Shown here one piece after another: positions 20,234 through 27,690 of a DNA stretch of 64,000 nt (its first letter is position 1; each line of letters begins with the position of its first letter). The DNA is taken from the NCBI GenBank assembly GCA_000179315.1, contig ADZZ01000093.1:1-64000 (forward strand), in the 5' to 3' direction. The DNA is from a delta proteobacterium NaphS2 (GTDB lineage: Bacteria > Desulfobacterota > DSM-4660 > Desulfatiglandales > Desulfatiglandaceae). The notes under the pieces were generated by a model. It was not told the origin of the DNA. It saw only the letters and a list, made by a program, of their open reading frames with translations, and searched no databases. The position numbers were made by a program, and so were the translations under genes.

Positions 20234-20944
20234 ATGCATCTTACAGGAATGCGGCTTTTTCCGGAAAAGTATCCCACCAACAAACATTACCCTTTTAATT
20301 TGAAAATTCTGCAGGAAACCAAAGGGTTGACATTCACCTCACCGGTGACCTTCCTGGTGGGGGAAAACGGTGCCGGAAAATCAACACTTTTGCGGGCATT
20401 GTGTCATAAGTGCGGCATCCATATCTGGGAAAAGGAGCGCGGAGACCGCATGGAGTCCAACCCATACGAAGAGCTGCTCTACCTATATATGGATGTTGAA
20501 TGGCGGAACGGGCGGGTGTACGGATCCTTCTTCGGCTCCGAAAACTTTCGGAATTTTGCCGAATACGTTGATGAATGGGCCGCATCGGACCCGGAAAGCC
20601 TGAAATATTTCGGTGGGAAATCATTGGTCACCCAGTCCCATGGTCAATCCCTGATGACCTACTTCAGGGCCCGGTATCAGATAAAAGGGCTCTATTTTCT
20701 GGATGAACCGGAAACGGCCCTTTCACCCAAAAGCCAACTGGAACTGGTTCGCATATTGAAAGAAATGGGAGAAGCCGGCCATGCGCAGTTCATCGTGGCC
20801 ACCCACTCTCCCATCCTTCTGGCCTGCCCTCAGGCTGTCATTTTCAGTTTCGATCACATCCCGGTTCAAACCATAAAATATGAGGAAACGGAATACTACA
20901 AGATTTTCAAAGGGTTTCTGGAAAACAGGGAAAAATATCTTTAG
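20234..20944 (+). CDS. Predicted AAA/ABC-type ATPase, stand-alone
   Basis: Soluble ATPase of 236 residues. Walker A is G-E-N-G-A-G-K-S-T at 43-51, an ABC-signature-like S-H-G-Q-S lies near 137, Walker B is G-L-Y-F-L-D-E-P-E with a following D-loop-like A-L-S, and the H-switch is A-T-H-S-P-I-L. This is the compact predicted-ATPase group related to SMC and ABC proteins, without membrane partner or coiled coil. GGGAGG precedes the start. It is transcribed away from trpB2 and meets the RNase gene end to end. Biological role unknown; no toxin, nuclease or effector gene is adjacent. Confidence 0.8.
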   Translation: MHLTGMRLFPEKYPTNKHYPFNLKILQETKGLTFTSPVTFLVGENGAGKSTLLRALCHKCGIHIWEKERGDRMESNPYEELLYLYMDVEWRNGRVYGSFFGSENFRNFAEYVDEWAASDPESLKYFGGKSLVTQSHGQSLMTYFRARYQIKGLYFLDEPETALSPKSQLELVRILKEMGEAGHAQFIVATHSPILLACPQAVIFSFDHIPVQTIKYEETEYYKIFKGFLENREKYL

Positions 20945-20954
20945 CGCCTAAATT

Positions 20955-22559
20955 TCAGATCATAACGGATTTGAGCTCTTCCTGGATATATTGCAGCTGA
21001 TCAATTTGCTCCTCTCCTTTTTCTTTGTCAAGGGTTCCCGCCTTCACCCTTTTTCGCAGGGCTTTAAGTTCGTTTTCCAGGTCGATGATATTGTTTAACA
21101 GGGTGGTCGTCACATCAGGGCCTTTTTTTTCGGGTTCCGGCTCACCCATGGAGACTTCTTTTGATTTGAGAATCAAACGTTCTTTCCATTTAGGAATATG
21201 GGTCACCAGATTCAGTTTTTCGGAAATTTCCCGGGCCAGGGTCTCGCTGGCCGTCAGTTCCCCGTGCACCACAAAGACTTTGGGATTGCTTTCAAAATGG
21301 GATACCCATTCAAGGAGGTCCCCCTGGTCCGCATGGGCTGAAAAGCCGCCGATGGGATACACTTTGGCCCGGACCGCCACATTTTCCCTGAATATTTTGA
21401 CCTGTTTTTCGCCCTCCACAATTTTTCTTCCCGTGGTCCCTTTGGCCTGAAATCCGACGATCACGATACTGGCCCCGGTTCGCCAAAGGTTGTGCTTCAG
21501 GTGATGCTTGATCCGACCCGCAGTGCACATGCCGCTGCCAGCAATGATGATGGCGGAACCGGGTTTTTCATTGATGGCCATGGACTCCCGGGTGGAAGGG
21601 GTAAATTTGAGGTTGGGCATATCAAAGGGATCAAACCCCGCATCCACAATGGCCCGTGCTTCCGCATCGTAATATTTTTTGTTTTTTCTGAATATTTCGG
21701 TGGCTTTGATGGCCAGGGGGCTGTCCAGATAAATGGGAATGTCCGGCACAAGCCCGTCCCGATGGAATTCGCCCAAGATATAGAGGATCTCCTGCGTCCT
21801 TTCCACGGCAAAAGCGGGGATAATGATTTTCTGATTTTGGCTTACACTGTACTTGATGGCTTCCACCAGTTCTTTCTTGCTGTCCTCAAAAGTCCTGTGA
21901 TGCCGGTTTCCGTAAGTGGATTCAACAAAGAGATAATCGGCATCAAAAATTTCGTGGGGATCTCTGATAATGAGCTGATCCTTTTTTCCAAGGTCACCCG
22001 AAAACACCACCTTGATGGTTTCGTTTTCCTCCTCAATCCACAGTTCCAGGATGGAAGATCCAAGGATGTGCCCGGCATTTCTTAGCCTGGCTTTCATGCC
22101 CGGGGCCGGGGCCAACACCTGATCCCTTTCAACGGGCTTGAAGTATTTGAGACTCATTTCCGCGTCTTCCGTGGTGTAAAGGGGGTCGACGCCCCCCTTG
22201 GCCTGGCGGGAATTTTTCCGAGTCTGCCATTCCGCGTCCATTTCCTGAATATGGGCCGCATCCAGCAGCATAATTTCGCACAGTTCGGTCGTGGGCGGAG
22301 ACGTGATGATTTTGCCCTGAAATCCGTCCTTCACCAGCTTTGGAATCCGTCCGCAATGATCCACGTGGGAGTGTGTCAAGAAGAGCATCTCTATCTCCTT
22401 GGGATCAAATCCCCAAGGTTCCCAGTTGCGGCTTTCCATCTGCCGGCCTCCTTGAAAGAGTCCGCAGTCCACCAAAATTTTCTTGTTACCGGGTGACTCC
22501 ACCAGGTAGCAGGAACCGGTTACACTTCCAGCCGCACCCAGACATGTGATTCTGACCAT
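20955..22559 (-). CDS. MBL-fold beta-CASP ribonuclease
   Basis: RNA-processing hydrolase of 534 residues. The metallo-beta-lactamase motif H-S-H-V-D-H at 63-68 supplies the zinc ligands. A beta-CASP insert follows, shown by P-A-F-A-V-E-R-T-Q-E, G-S-G-M-C-T-A-G-R and G-F-S-A-H-A-D. The C-terminal 70 residues are charged and helical. The group is the bacterial relative of CPSF73 and is thought to cut or trim RNA in the cytoplasm. The ATG at 22559 is chosen (M-V-R-I-T-C), with AGGAG ten bases upstream; a longer frame reading through the repeat upstream has no homology. It ends 11 bases from the convergent ATPase gene. Confidence 0.9.
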   Translation of the reverse strand: MVRITCLGAAGSVTGSCYLVESPGNKKILVDCGLFQGGRQMESRNWEPWGFDPKEIEMLFLTHSHVDHCGRIPKLVKDGFQGKIITSPPTTELCEIMLLDAAHIQEMDAEWQTRKNSRQAKGGVDPLYTTEDAEMSLKYFKPVERDQVLAPAPGMKARLRNAGHILGSSILELWIEEENETIKVVFSGDLGKKDQLIIRDPHEIFDADYLFVESTYGNRHHRTFEDSKKELVEAIKYSVSQNQKIIIPAFAVERTQEILYILGEFHRDGLVPDIPIYLDSPLAIKATEIFRKNKKYYDAEARAIVDAGFDPFDMPNLKFTPSTRESMAINEKPGSAIIIAGSGMCTAGRIKHHLKHNLWRTGASIVIVGFQAKGTTGRKIVEGEKQVKIFRENVAVRAKVYPIGGFSAHADQGDLLEWVSHFESNPKVFVVHGELTASETLAREISEKLNLVTHIPKWKERLILKSKEVSMGEPEPEKKGPDVTTTLLNNIIDLENELKALRKRVKAGTLDKEKGEEQIDQLQYIQEELKSVMI

Positions 22560-22612
22560 AACGATGGATCTCCTTTCGTTTCCCTTAGAAAAGTAGAAAA
22601 TAGAAAAGGTAG

Positions 22613-22636
22613 AAAAGGGGACAGATTTATTTTTTT
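22613..22636 (+). repeat. Copy A of the GGGACAGATTTATTT repeat
   Basis: The core GGGGACAGATTTATTTTTTT matches copy B (23467) and the reverse complement of copy C (24211). It is preceded by four imperfect tandem units of TAGAAAAG (22586-22619). It stands alone, between the RNase start and the PIN toxin gene, without a transposase of its own. Confidence 0.85.
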
Positions 22637-22674
22637 GCGCAGATTGACCGAAAAGATGCGCGAAGCGGCCTGCT

Positions 22675-23055
22675 CTAATTCCAAACCACTTGTATTCCTT
22701 CAATTCCCTGGAAACCCTTGTCGCTGGAAATAATTGGTATTTCCAGCCACTTAGCGGTAGAAAGAATGAGCCGGTCATGTAATTCGCCAAACGCTGTAAC
22801 TTCGGCCGTTTTCAAAATTTCGGGTGTCAAATCAATGGTGCTGTAAAGGGATGACGATTCAATTTGCGCAAACGTATCTCTCAGGGAAATGGCAATGCGC
22901 TTTTTCTCCGCCAGGTACATGATTTCCATCAGGCTGATAACAGAAATGATAAATGAGCTTTCGGAACTGTTGAGTATCTTGCGGGCTTCTTCCCCAATTT
23001 TGCCCATGGCGGAAAAGTGACGAACAACTGTGACAGTATCAAGCAGGTATTGCAT
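22675..23055 (-). CDS. PIN-domain toxin, VapC type
   Basis: Putative ribonuclease toxin of 126 residues. The PIN acidic residues are visible as Asp6 (L-L-D-T), Glu44 (M-E-I), Asp94 (H-D-R-L-I) and Asp112 (S-S-D-K). Such toxins cleave RNA, often tRNA, when not bound by their antitoxin. The start ATG overlaps the stop of the upstream gene by one base (TGATG), the usual antitoxin-toxin arrangement. The module lies between repeat copies A and B, which suggests that it travels with or near the mobile element. Confidence 0.85.
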   Translation of the reverse strand: MQYLLDTVTVVRHFSAMGKIGEEARKILNSSESSFIISVISLMEIMYLAEKKRIAISLRDTFAQIESSSLYSTIDLTPEILKTAEVTAFGELHDRLILSTAKWLEIPIISSDKGFQGIEGIQVVWN

Positions 23056-23303
23056 CAGAATTCTTTACTCAAGATCGAATTGCCGATTTCAGCCCTGATT
23101 TGTCCGATCTCTGATTCAAGATCTCTCAGCTTTTCAAACCCCTTGTCCTTCCAGATACCTTCTAAGGTGCGCGGCCTGGGTTTTTTAAACGATCTCCGGG
23201 CAAGAAGTTCCTTTATGAACTTGTCCACTAAATCAATTTCCTGGTCGGGAAGACGAAGGATACAGTTTCTCAAGGCCGTTTTCTTTATTGCAATGGATTG
23301 CAT
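23055..23303 (-). CDS. Antitoxin partner of the PIN toxin
   Basis: Small protein of 82 residues encoded directly before the PIN toxin and overlapping it by one base. It has a short N-terminal strand-like part (I-A-I-K-K-T-A-L-R), a helix with D-Q-E-I-D-L-V-D-K-F-I, then a basic linker (R-R-S-F-K-K-P-R-P-R) and an acidic helix that could sit in the toxin groove. The DNA-binding fold is not clear from reading. The assignment rests mainly on gene order and size. AGGAG precedes the start. Confidence 0.7.
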   Translation of the reverse strand: MQSIAIKKTALRNCILRLPDQEIDLVDKFIKELLARRSFKKPRPRTLEGIWKDKGFEKLRDLESEIGQIRAEIGNSILSKEF

Positions 23304-23466
23304 AGCTCCTCCTTTTCATGTAGCAGTCGATTCGCTCACGCTTTCACGATTCTGTCTGTTCATCCTAAATTTTTGTAGGGTATCAAATGCCACATGAACA
23401 AAATTCAACTCCCTCTCTTCATTGTAGATTATCCACAATTCCACTTTTTAGCAACCAGAGAAAGAG

Positions 23467-23490
23467 AAAAAGGGACAGATTTATTTTTTA
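23467..23490 (+). repeat. Copy B of the GGGACAGATTTATTT repeat
   Basis: The segment reads AAAAAGGGACAGATTTATTT followed by TTTA. It is in the same orientation as copy A and differs from it by one G. It supplies the last codons (K-K-R-K-K) and stop codon of the transposase on the other strand. Confidence 0.85.
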
Positions 23491-24176
23491 CGTTTTTTCG
23501 GCCGCCCGGGACCACGCAATTCAATCCGCCGTCCCAGCTTTTCGGAAATCTCTCGAACAAATTTCTTACCGGATATTAATTGTCCCCGTTGAGTCGCCTC
23601 TCTGATCAACTTCCATTCCTCCTCCGTCACGGTATCCATAAGCCATCGCTTATACTCTTTTGCTCTCTCATCCGTTGCCTTGCCAAGGCTCATATAGAAA
23701 GGATCGAAATCCAGCCATGGCTGCTCTTTGATGCCGGTTTTTACCGGACAACTTGACCAGCGATATTGCGATGGATCTACGACCACGCCTGCCCGCAGGG
23801 GATTTAGTTCCACATACCGGCAACAGGCAAGCAGATATTCATCGGCACTCACTACACTTGACTTATAACGCCCCTCCCAAAGGGAACCGCTTCGTTTTTC
23901 CTTCTTGTTTACATAGCGGGTCTGACGACCGGCAACTCGTTTCATGAGCAGACCCAGATTATCGATCCGATCACCTGGATCAATAATAAGGTGCACGTGG
24001 TTGGTCATCAGGCAGTAAGCATAAATTTTACAGCCCAGTTCCGTTTTCCATTCGCGGAGATTATCCAGGTAGTATTGGTAGTCGCCATTTTCGGCAAACA
24101 CGACCTGCCGGTTGTGACCCCGCTGGATAATATGGTGTGGACAGTTCGGTATGACTAATCGAGGTTGTCTTGGCAT
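23481..24176 (-). CDS. REP-associated tyrosine (Y1/HUH) transposase
   Basis: Single-strand transposase of 231 residues, Y1_Tnp family. The metal-binding HUH motif is H60-V-H62 in M-T-N-H-V-H-L-I-I, and the catalytic tyrosine is Tyr88 in R-Q-T-R-Y-V. The family-typical G-S-L-W-E-G-R-Y-K-S and Y-V-E-L-N-P-L-R-A-G segments are present. The C-terminus is strongly basic (P-G-R-P-K-K-R-K-K). All key residues are intact, so the enzyme could be active. The ATG at 24176 (M-P-R-Q-P-R) is chosen; the frame upstream runs through repeat copy C. Confidence 0.92.
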   Translation of the reverse strand: MPRQPRLVIPNCPHHIIQRGHNRQVVFAENGDYQYYLDNLREWKTELGCKIYAYCLMTNHVHLIIDPGDRIDNLGLLMKRVAGRQTRYVNKKEKRSGSLWEGRYKSSVVSADEYLLACCRYVELNPLRAGVVVDPSQYRWSSCPVKTGIKEQPWLDFDPFYMSLGKATDERAKEYKRWLMDTVTEEEWKLIREATQRGQLISGKKFVREISEKLGRRIELRGPGRPKKRKK

Positions 24177-24210
24177 GACATCATCATACAAGGAAGCGCT
24201 AATGAATGTC

Positions 24211-24234
24211 AAAAATAAATCTGTCCCCTTTTTT
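24211..24234 (-). repeat. Copy C of the GGGACAGATTTATTT repeat (inverted)
   Basis: The reverse complement reads AAAAAAGGGGACAGATTTAT followed by TTTT. It starts directly after the TAG stop codon (24235-24237) of the kamA-like gene and lies 34 bases before the transposase start codon. Confidence 0.85.
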
Positions 24235-25299
24235 CTAATCATCCGTTCCATCAGGGTGTCGATAAGCATTTCCCCGGTAATTGGTTACCAGCAGGGAGCC
24301 GTCCTCCCTTCCCTGGAGGTAATCCGGCAGGAGAGGTACCTTGCCGCCGCCGCCCAGAAGATCGATGGCGAAATGGGGAACGCATAGACCGGATGTGTGG
24401 CCCTGTAACTCCCGTATGATATTTAACCCGCGACTTACCGATGTTCTGAAATGAGAAGTTCCCCGGGCGGGGTCCCCATGAAAGAGATAGTAGGGTTTAA
24501 CCCTTATGATCAAGAGTTTCCGCATCAGCTCTTGCATGACACTCGGATCGTCGTTCACCCCTTTCAAAAGCACTGTCTGGCACCCAAGCGGAATTCCGGC
24601 GTCGGCCAGACGGTTGCATGCCAGGGTGGCTTCCGCCGTAATTTCAAGGGGATGGTTGAAATGGACATTCATATAAAGGGGATGGAATTTTTGAAGCAGC
24701 CCGGCCAGTTCCGGCGTGATCCGCTGGGGCAGGGTACAGGGGACCCGGGTTCCGATCCGTATGATCTCCACATGGGAAATGGCGTGAAGGGCGCTCAGGA
24801 TTTCCCCTAATCGGGCGTCCTCCAGAAGCAGCGGATCTCCTCCGGAGAGCAGCACATCGCGCACTTCCCGGTGTGCCCTGATATAATCGATTCCCTCCTC
24901 AATGGATCTATCGGTTACCATTCCAGGCCGTCCCACCTTGCGCTTTCGATTGCAGAATCGACAGTACACGGCGCATTCCGAAGACACAAGGAGGAGTACC
25001 CGATCCGGATACCGGTGGGTCAGACCGCGAACGGGTGAGTGCCCCTCCTCGTTAAGCGGATCAGGCGCCGCCCCTTTGTCGTCCAGCTCCCGAATATCCG
25101 GCATGCTCTGGCGGTAAATGGGATCGTTTTTTTCTCTGATCAGTCCCAGGTAATAGGGATTGATGCGCATGGGATATCGGGATATGACGCGCTTTAATTT
25201 TTCCGGATGGGAAGAGGGGAGAGCATCAGGTTCCATGATACTCTCTTCAAGCAGGCGCTTCCAGTCCGGCAAATCATTCTCCGTTTTTTCTGCACCCAT
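24235..25299 (-). CDS. KamA-family radical SAM aminomutase
   Basis: Radical SAM and PLP enzyme of 354 residues, related to lysine 2,3-aminomutase and EpmB. The cluster cysteines are 109, 113 and 116 in C-A-V-Y-C-R-F-C. The PLP lysine is probably Lys320 in L-G-G-G-G-K. S-G-G-D-P-L is the usual SAM-contacting motif. The length fits the short EpmB/KamA group without the long C-terminal zinc part. No EF-P gene is adjacent, so either free lysine/other amino acid or a protein lysine could be the substrate. It lies 5 bases after the DUF3786 gene, and the transposase element begins at its stop codon. Confidence 0.9.
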   Translation of the reverse strand: MGAEKTENDLPDWKRLLEESIMEPDALPSSHPEKLKRVISRYPMRINPYYLGLIREKNDPIYRQSMPDIRELDDKGAAPDPLNEEGHSPVRGLTHRYPDRVLLLVSSECAVYCRFCNRKRKVGRPGMVTDRSIEEGIDYIRAHREVRDVLLSGGDPLLLEDARLGEILSALHAISHVEIIRIGTRVPCTLPQRITPELAGLLQKFHPLYMNVHFNHPLEITAEATLACNRLADAGIPLGCQTVLLKGVNDDPSVMQELMRKLLIIRVKPYYLFHGDPARGTSHFRTSVSRGLNIIRELQGHTSGLCVPHFAIDLLGGGGKVPLLPDYLQGREDGSLLVTNYRGNAYRHPDGTDD

Positions 25300-25304
25300 G
25301 ATTC

Positions 25305-25910
25305 CTATGGTTCCCGTATTGAGACCATTTTAATGATCTTTTTCGATGTATATTCCGCCACATCGGCCAGACCGTCCAACGGCATGAAATCCTGTGCGTT
25401 TGCGGAAAAAAGGCATGTGGCAGAGGGGGGGAACTCGTCATCCGCCAGGTAGAAGATCGTGCAGACCGCGATTTTGGGAAAAGGGTAGAGCCGCATGGAA
25501 AAATCGCCTGTTTGCTCTTCACATCCGTTAAAAGCCGATATGATCTCCCCCTTTTTTTCCAGAATTTTATCAACATGGGGGATAAGCACCCGCTCGCTGT
25601 TGGCGCTGAAAGCCCCGTGATAGGGCATGCTTCCCGGAAAATCCTTGAAGGCCTTGTAAGGCTCGATCTCAATTTTTCCAACACCCGCATGCAGTGCATA
25701 AAGAGAAACCAGAAGTCCCCTGGGGGTAACATCATTTTTACCTTCAAACATGACCTGTTCGCCATCTAACCACGCGTCTTCACCAAATGCCCGCAGGGAA
25801 AAACCCTCACCTTTTCTTGATGCCCCCATGCGTGCTTCCAGATCCCCCGGCATTTTCTCAAACAGGGTCCCCAGATTTTTCCGGATCATTTTTTCATATT
25901 GAGTTGACAT
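25305..25910 (-). CDS. DUF3786 protein
   Basis: Protein of 201 residues of the DUF3786 family, found mostly in anaerobes and of unknown function. Visible family-like features are the F-G-E-D-A-W-L-D-G segment, a central L-L-V-S-L-Y-A-L-H-A and the F-L-A-D-D-E-F-P-P-S-A-T segment near residue 160. There is no signal peptide, membrane segment or cysteine cluster. The start overlaps the end of the pseudokinase-like gene by 17 bases, and the kamA-like gene starts 5 bases after its stop, so the three are co-transcribed. The family was recognised from memory. Confidence 0.8.
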   Translation of the reverse strand: MSTQYEKMIRKNLGTLFEKMPGDLEARMGASRKGEGFSLRAFGEDAWLDGEQVMFEGKNDVTPRGLLVSLYALHAGVGKIEIEPYKAFKDFPGSMPYHGAFSANSERVLIPHVDKILEKKGEIISAFNGCEEQTGDFSMRLYPFPKIAVCTIFYLADDEFPPSATCLFSANAQDFMPLDGLADVAEYTSKKIIKMVSIREP

Positions 25911-27504
25911 AGGCGCTACCCTTCATTTCTAGGTTCTCTCTACGGTACTTTCCGTAAATAGACAAGGCGGCCATGGTTCCAACCGCCTCGATGAGTTCCG
26001 GGATGGATATGGGCTGGTTAAAACCGCCCAGATGCGGTCCGGTTTGCAGCGTAATGTCGCCTTCTCCCTTCCTCATCCCTTTTGCTTTTGACATGGACAC
26101 CCCCCGTTCCAGAAGAAAATCCACAAAAGCACTCTCGGTCATTTCCTGCTGGTCTGCCACCCTCAGCGTCTCATCCATATGACGGTCCACACCCATTTCA
26201 TTTATCATGCGTTCGGCCAGGTGAGAGACATCAAAGGGCAGGATGCCGGTAAAGGATTTTCCCACAAATCCGCGATAATAATGCCGGAAAACGCCTTGAA
26301 TAACTTCCGAAAGCAAGGACTTGTCAAAAAGCGCCCTTACGTCCACGGGCCGGCCGTCGGCTTCGAAGCCAACTCGGGCACTCTCTTTCATGCGAAAATA
26401 GCTTCCCGCCACCAGAAAGAGGCTCAATAGTTGGGCACCCATGGATGAATAGGCCTTTTTTGCGGGGCCGTTATAAACTTCGAAGTGCTCAAAATCCCGA
26501 ATGCCCGAACAGCCGAAGTTGGGGTAGCGGCAGGACCAAAGCCATTGGTCCAAACGCCCGCCCCGTTCCCACAGGTACGCGCCGTGATCATTTCTTCTGG
26601 GACCCTGAACCCGGTTGTGAAACAGGGGCACCGGAGCGCCATGAATGATGCCCAAGCCGGTGAGCATCCCAAATAAAAAGGCGTTTCGGCATAGGGTTTC
26701 AAGAAATTCCCTCGATCCCAATTGTTTTTCAGTTCCTCTTTGGTTGGGATACCTGAAATAATCCGAATGCGCCAGAAAAGCGATGCCGTATCCTTTGGGA
26801 TGACGCTTTCTTACCCTGAGATCGGAAGTGGGCATATCCTGCAACCTGAACAAGAACCGGCCTTTAACGGGCAAGGGTTTCGGAATATGAAATCTCACCG
26901 GAAAAGCATCCGTGTTTTGTTCCAAATGCCTGAGCCAGGTCGTTTCCCTCTGCAGGGATTCCGGATGATCGCTTTCCCTCCCCAATTTTACCACCAGCAG
27001 TTCGCTCCTCTTTGCCGATTGGATCACGAGGCTTCTGCCCATTAAACGAAGCTTCCCGTCGGAGGATATGCGGGCAGTTTTCAGCAATTCCTGCCAACCG
27101 ATAACAGGCGTCGTTTCACGTTCCGTTTCCTGTTCCGGCGCAGTGCCTTTTATGGTGAGTGGAAGGGCACTGAGGGCTTCTGCGGCGGCCCGGTTTCCTT
27201 GGCCTGTTGTTCCACAAAGCAGGTTCATGAATGCATCGTGAGCCTTTCGGCCCCGGTCATCATGGGGAAGACGTGCAAGCACGGAAGAAAGGGCGCCGGC
27301 CGCTTCCTTGAACAGAAAATAGGCCTGCGTCTGCTCTTTAACGGAGCGATTGTAAAAAAGGCTTTCAAGACCGTCAATGGTTTCAGGGCCAATCTCTTGA
27401 GGCTGCCTTTCAGCCAATCCACGGAGGTGTGAAACTGCCAGATATTTGGCGGAGAAATCGTATTCACGGCCGGTCAGAACGGCTGTTGTGCGGACCGAAT
27501 CCAT
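25894..27504 (-). CDS. Kinase-like protein resembling SidJ-related pseudokinases
   Basis: Protein of 536 residues. The first 120 residues are HEAT-like helices. Residues 150-345 have the order of a kinase fold: strand L-L-V-V-K with Lys173, helix E187 in Q-R-E-T-T-W-L, hinge-like F-R-L-Q-D, G-I-I-H-G-A-P-V-P-L-F-H-N (285-297) in place of the catalytic loop, and R-D-F at 336-338. The catalytic Asp expected after H-G is missing (H-G-A), so it looks like a pseudokinase. I recall the family name SidJ-related pseudokinase for such proteins; SidJ of Legionella uses this fold for glutamylation. First gene of the operon with DUF3786 and KamA. Confidence 0.6.
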   Translation of the reverse strand: MDSVRTTAVLTGREYDFSAKYLAVSHLRGLAERQPQEIGPETIDGLESLFYNRSVKEQTQAYFLFKEAAGALSSVLARLPHDDRGRKAHDAFMNLLCGTTGQGNRAAAEALSALPLTIKGTAPEQETERETTPVIGWQELLKTARISSDGKLRLMGRSLVIQSAKRSELLVVKLGRESDHPESLQRETTWLRHLEQNTDAFPVRFHIPKPLPVKGRFLFRLQDMPTSDLRVRKRHPKGYGIAFLAHSDYFRYPNQRGTEKQLGSREFLETLCRNAFLFGMLTGLGIIHGAPVPLFHNRVQGPRRNDHGAYLWERGGRLDQWLWSCRYPNFGCSGIRDFEHFEVYNGPAKKAYSSMGAQLLSLFLVAGSYFRMKESARVGFEADGRPVDVRALFDKSLLSEVIQGVFRHYYRGFVGKSFTGILPFDVSHLAERMINEMGVDRHMDETLRVADQQEMTESAFVDFLLERGVSMSKAKGMRKGEGDITLQTGPHLGGFNQPISIPELIEAVGTMAALSIYGKYRRENLEMKGSAYVNSI

Positions 27505-27690
27505 TTAGACGCTCTATTGTTTGCGGACCATAAACATTTGACAAATTTCAAACATTCGTTTAATCAGATAGAGACTGAACTCTTGTTCTTCCTGAGTCCG
27601 CTAAGATATGACAATCGGTCCAAATTTGCAATCATCCGTTCAGGATCTCTTCATAAACCGAACAGCAACAGGGATTGGAGACTGTTTTTT

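Larger units (their letters stand above)
23467..24234. mobile_element. RAYT-type Y1 transposase element bounded by inverted repeats
   Basis: A 768-base unit whose two ends are inverted copies (B and C) of the 24-base repeat, enclosing a single Y1 transposase gene. The transposase stop codon lies inside copy B. The other end abuts the stop codon of the kamA-like gene. The size, single HUH gene and palindromic AT-rich ends fit the REP-associated tyrosine transposase (IS200/IS605-related) class. No target duplication is visible. Confidence 0.75.

Noticed and set aside
20234-20944. Anti-phage ATPase
   Set aside because: No nuclease, toxin or reverse transcriptase partner lies beside it; the neighbours are trpB2 and an RNase gene of housekeeping type.
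22613-24269. Defence island
   Set aside because: Only a PIN toxin pair and a transposase; too little to support more than a toxin-antitoxin module beside a mobile element.
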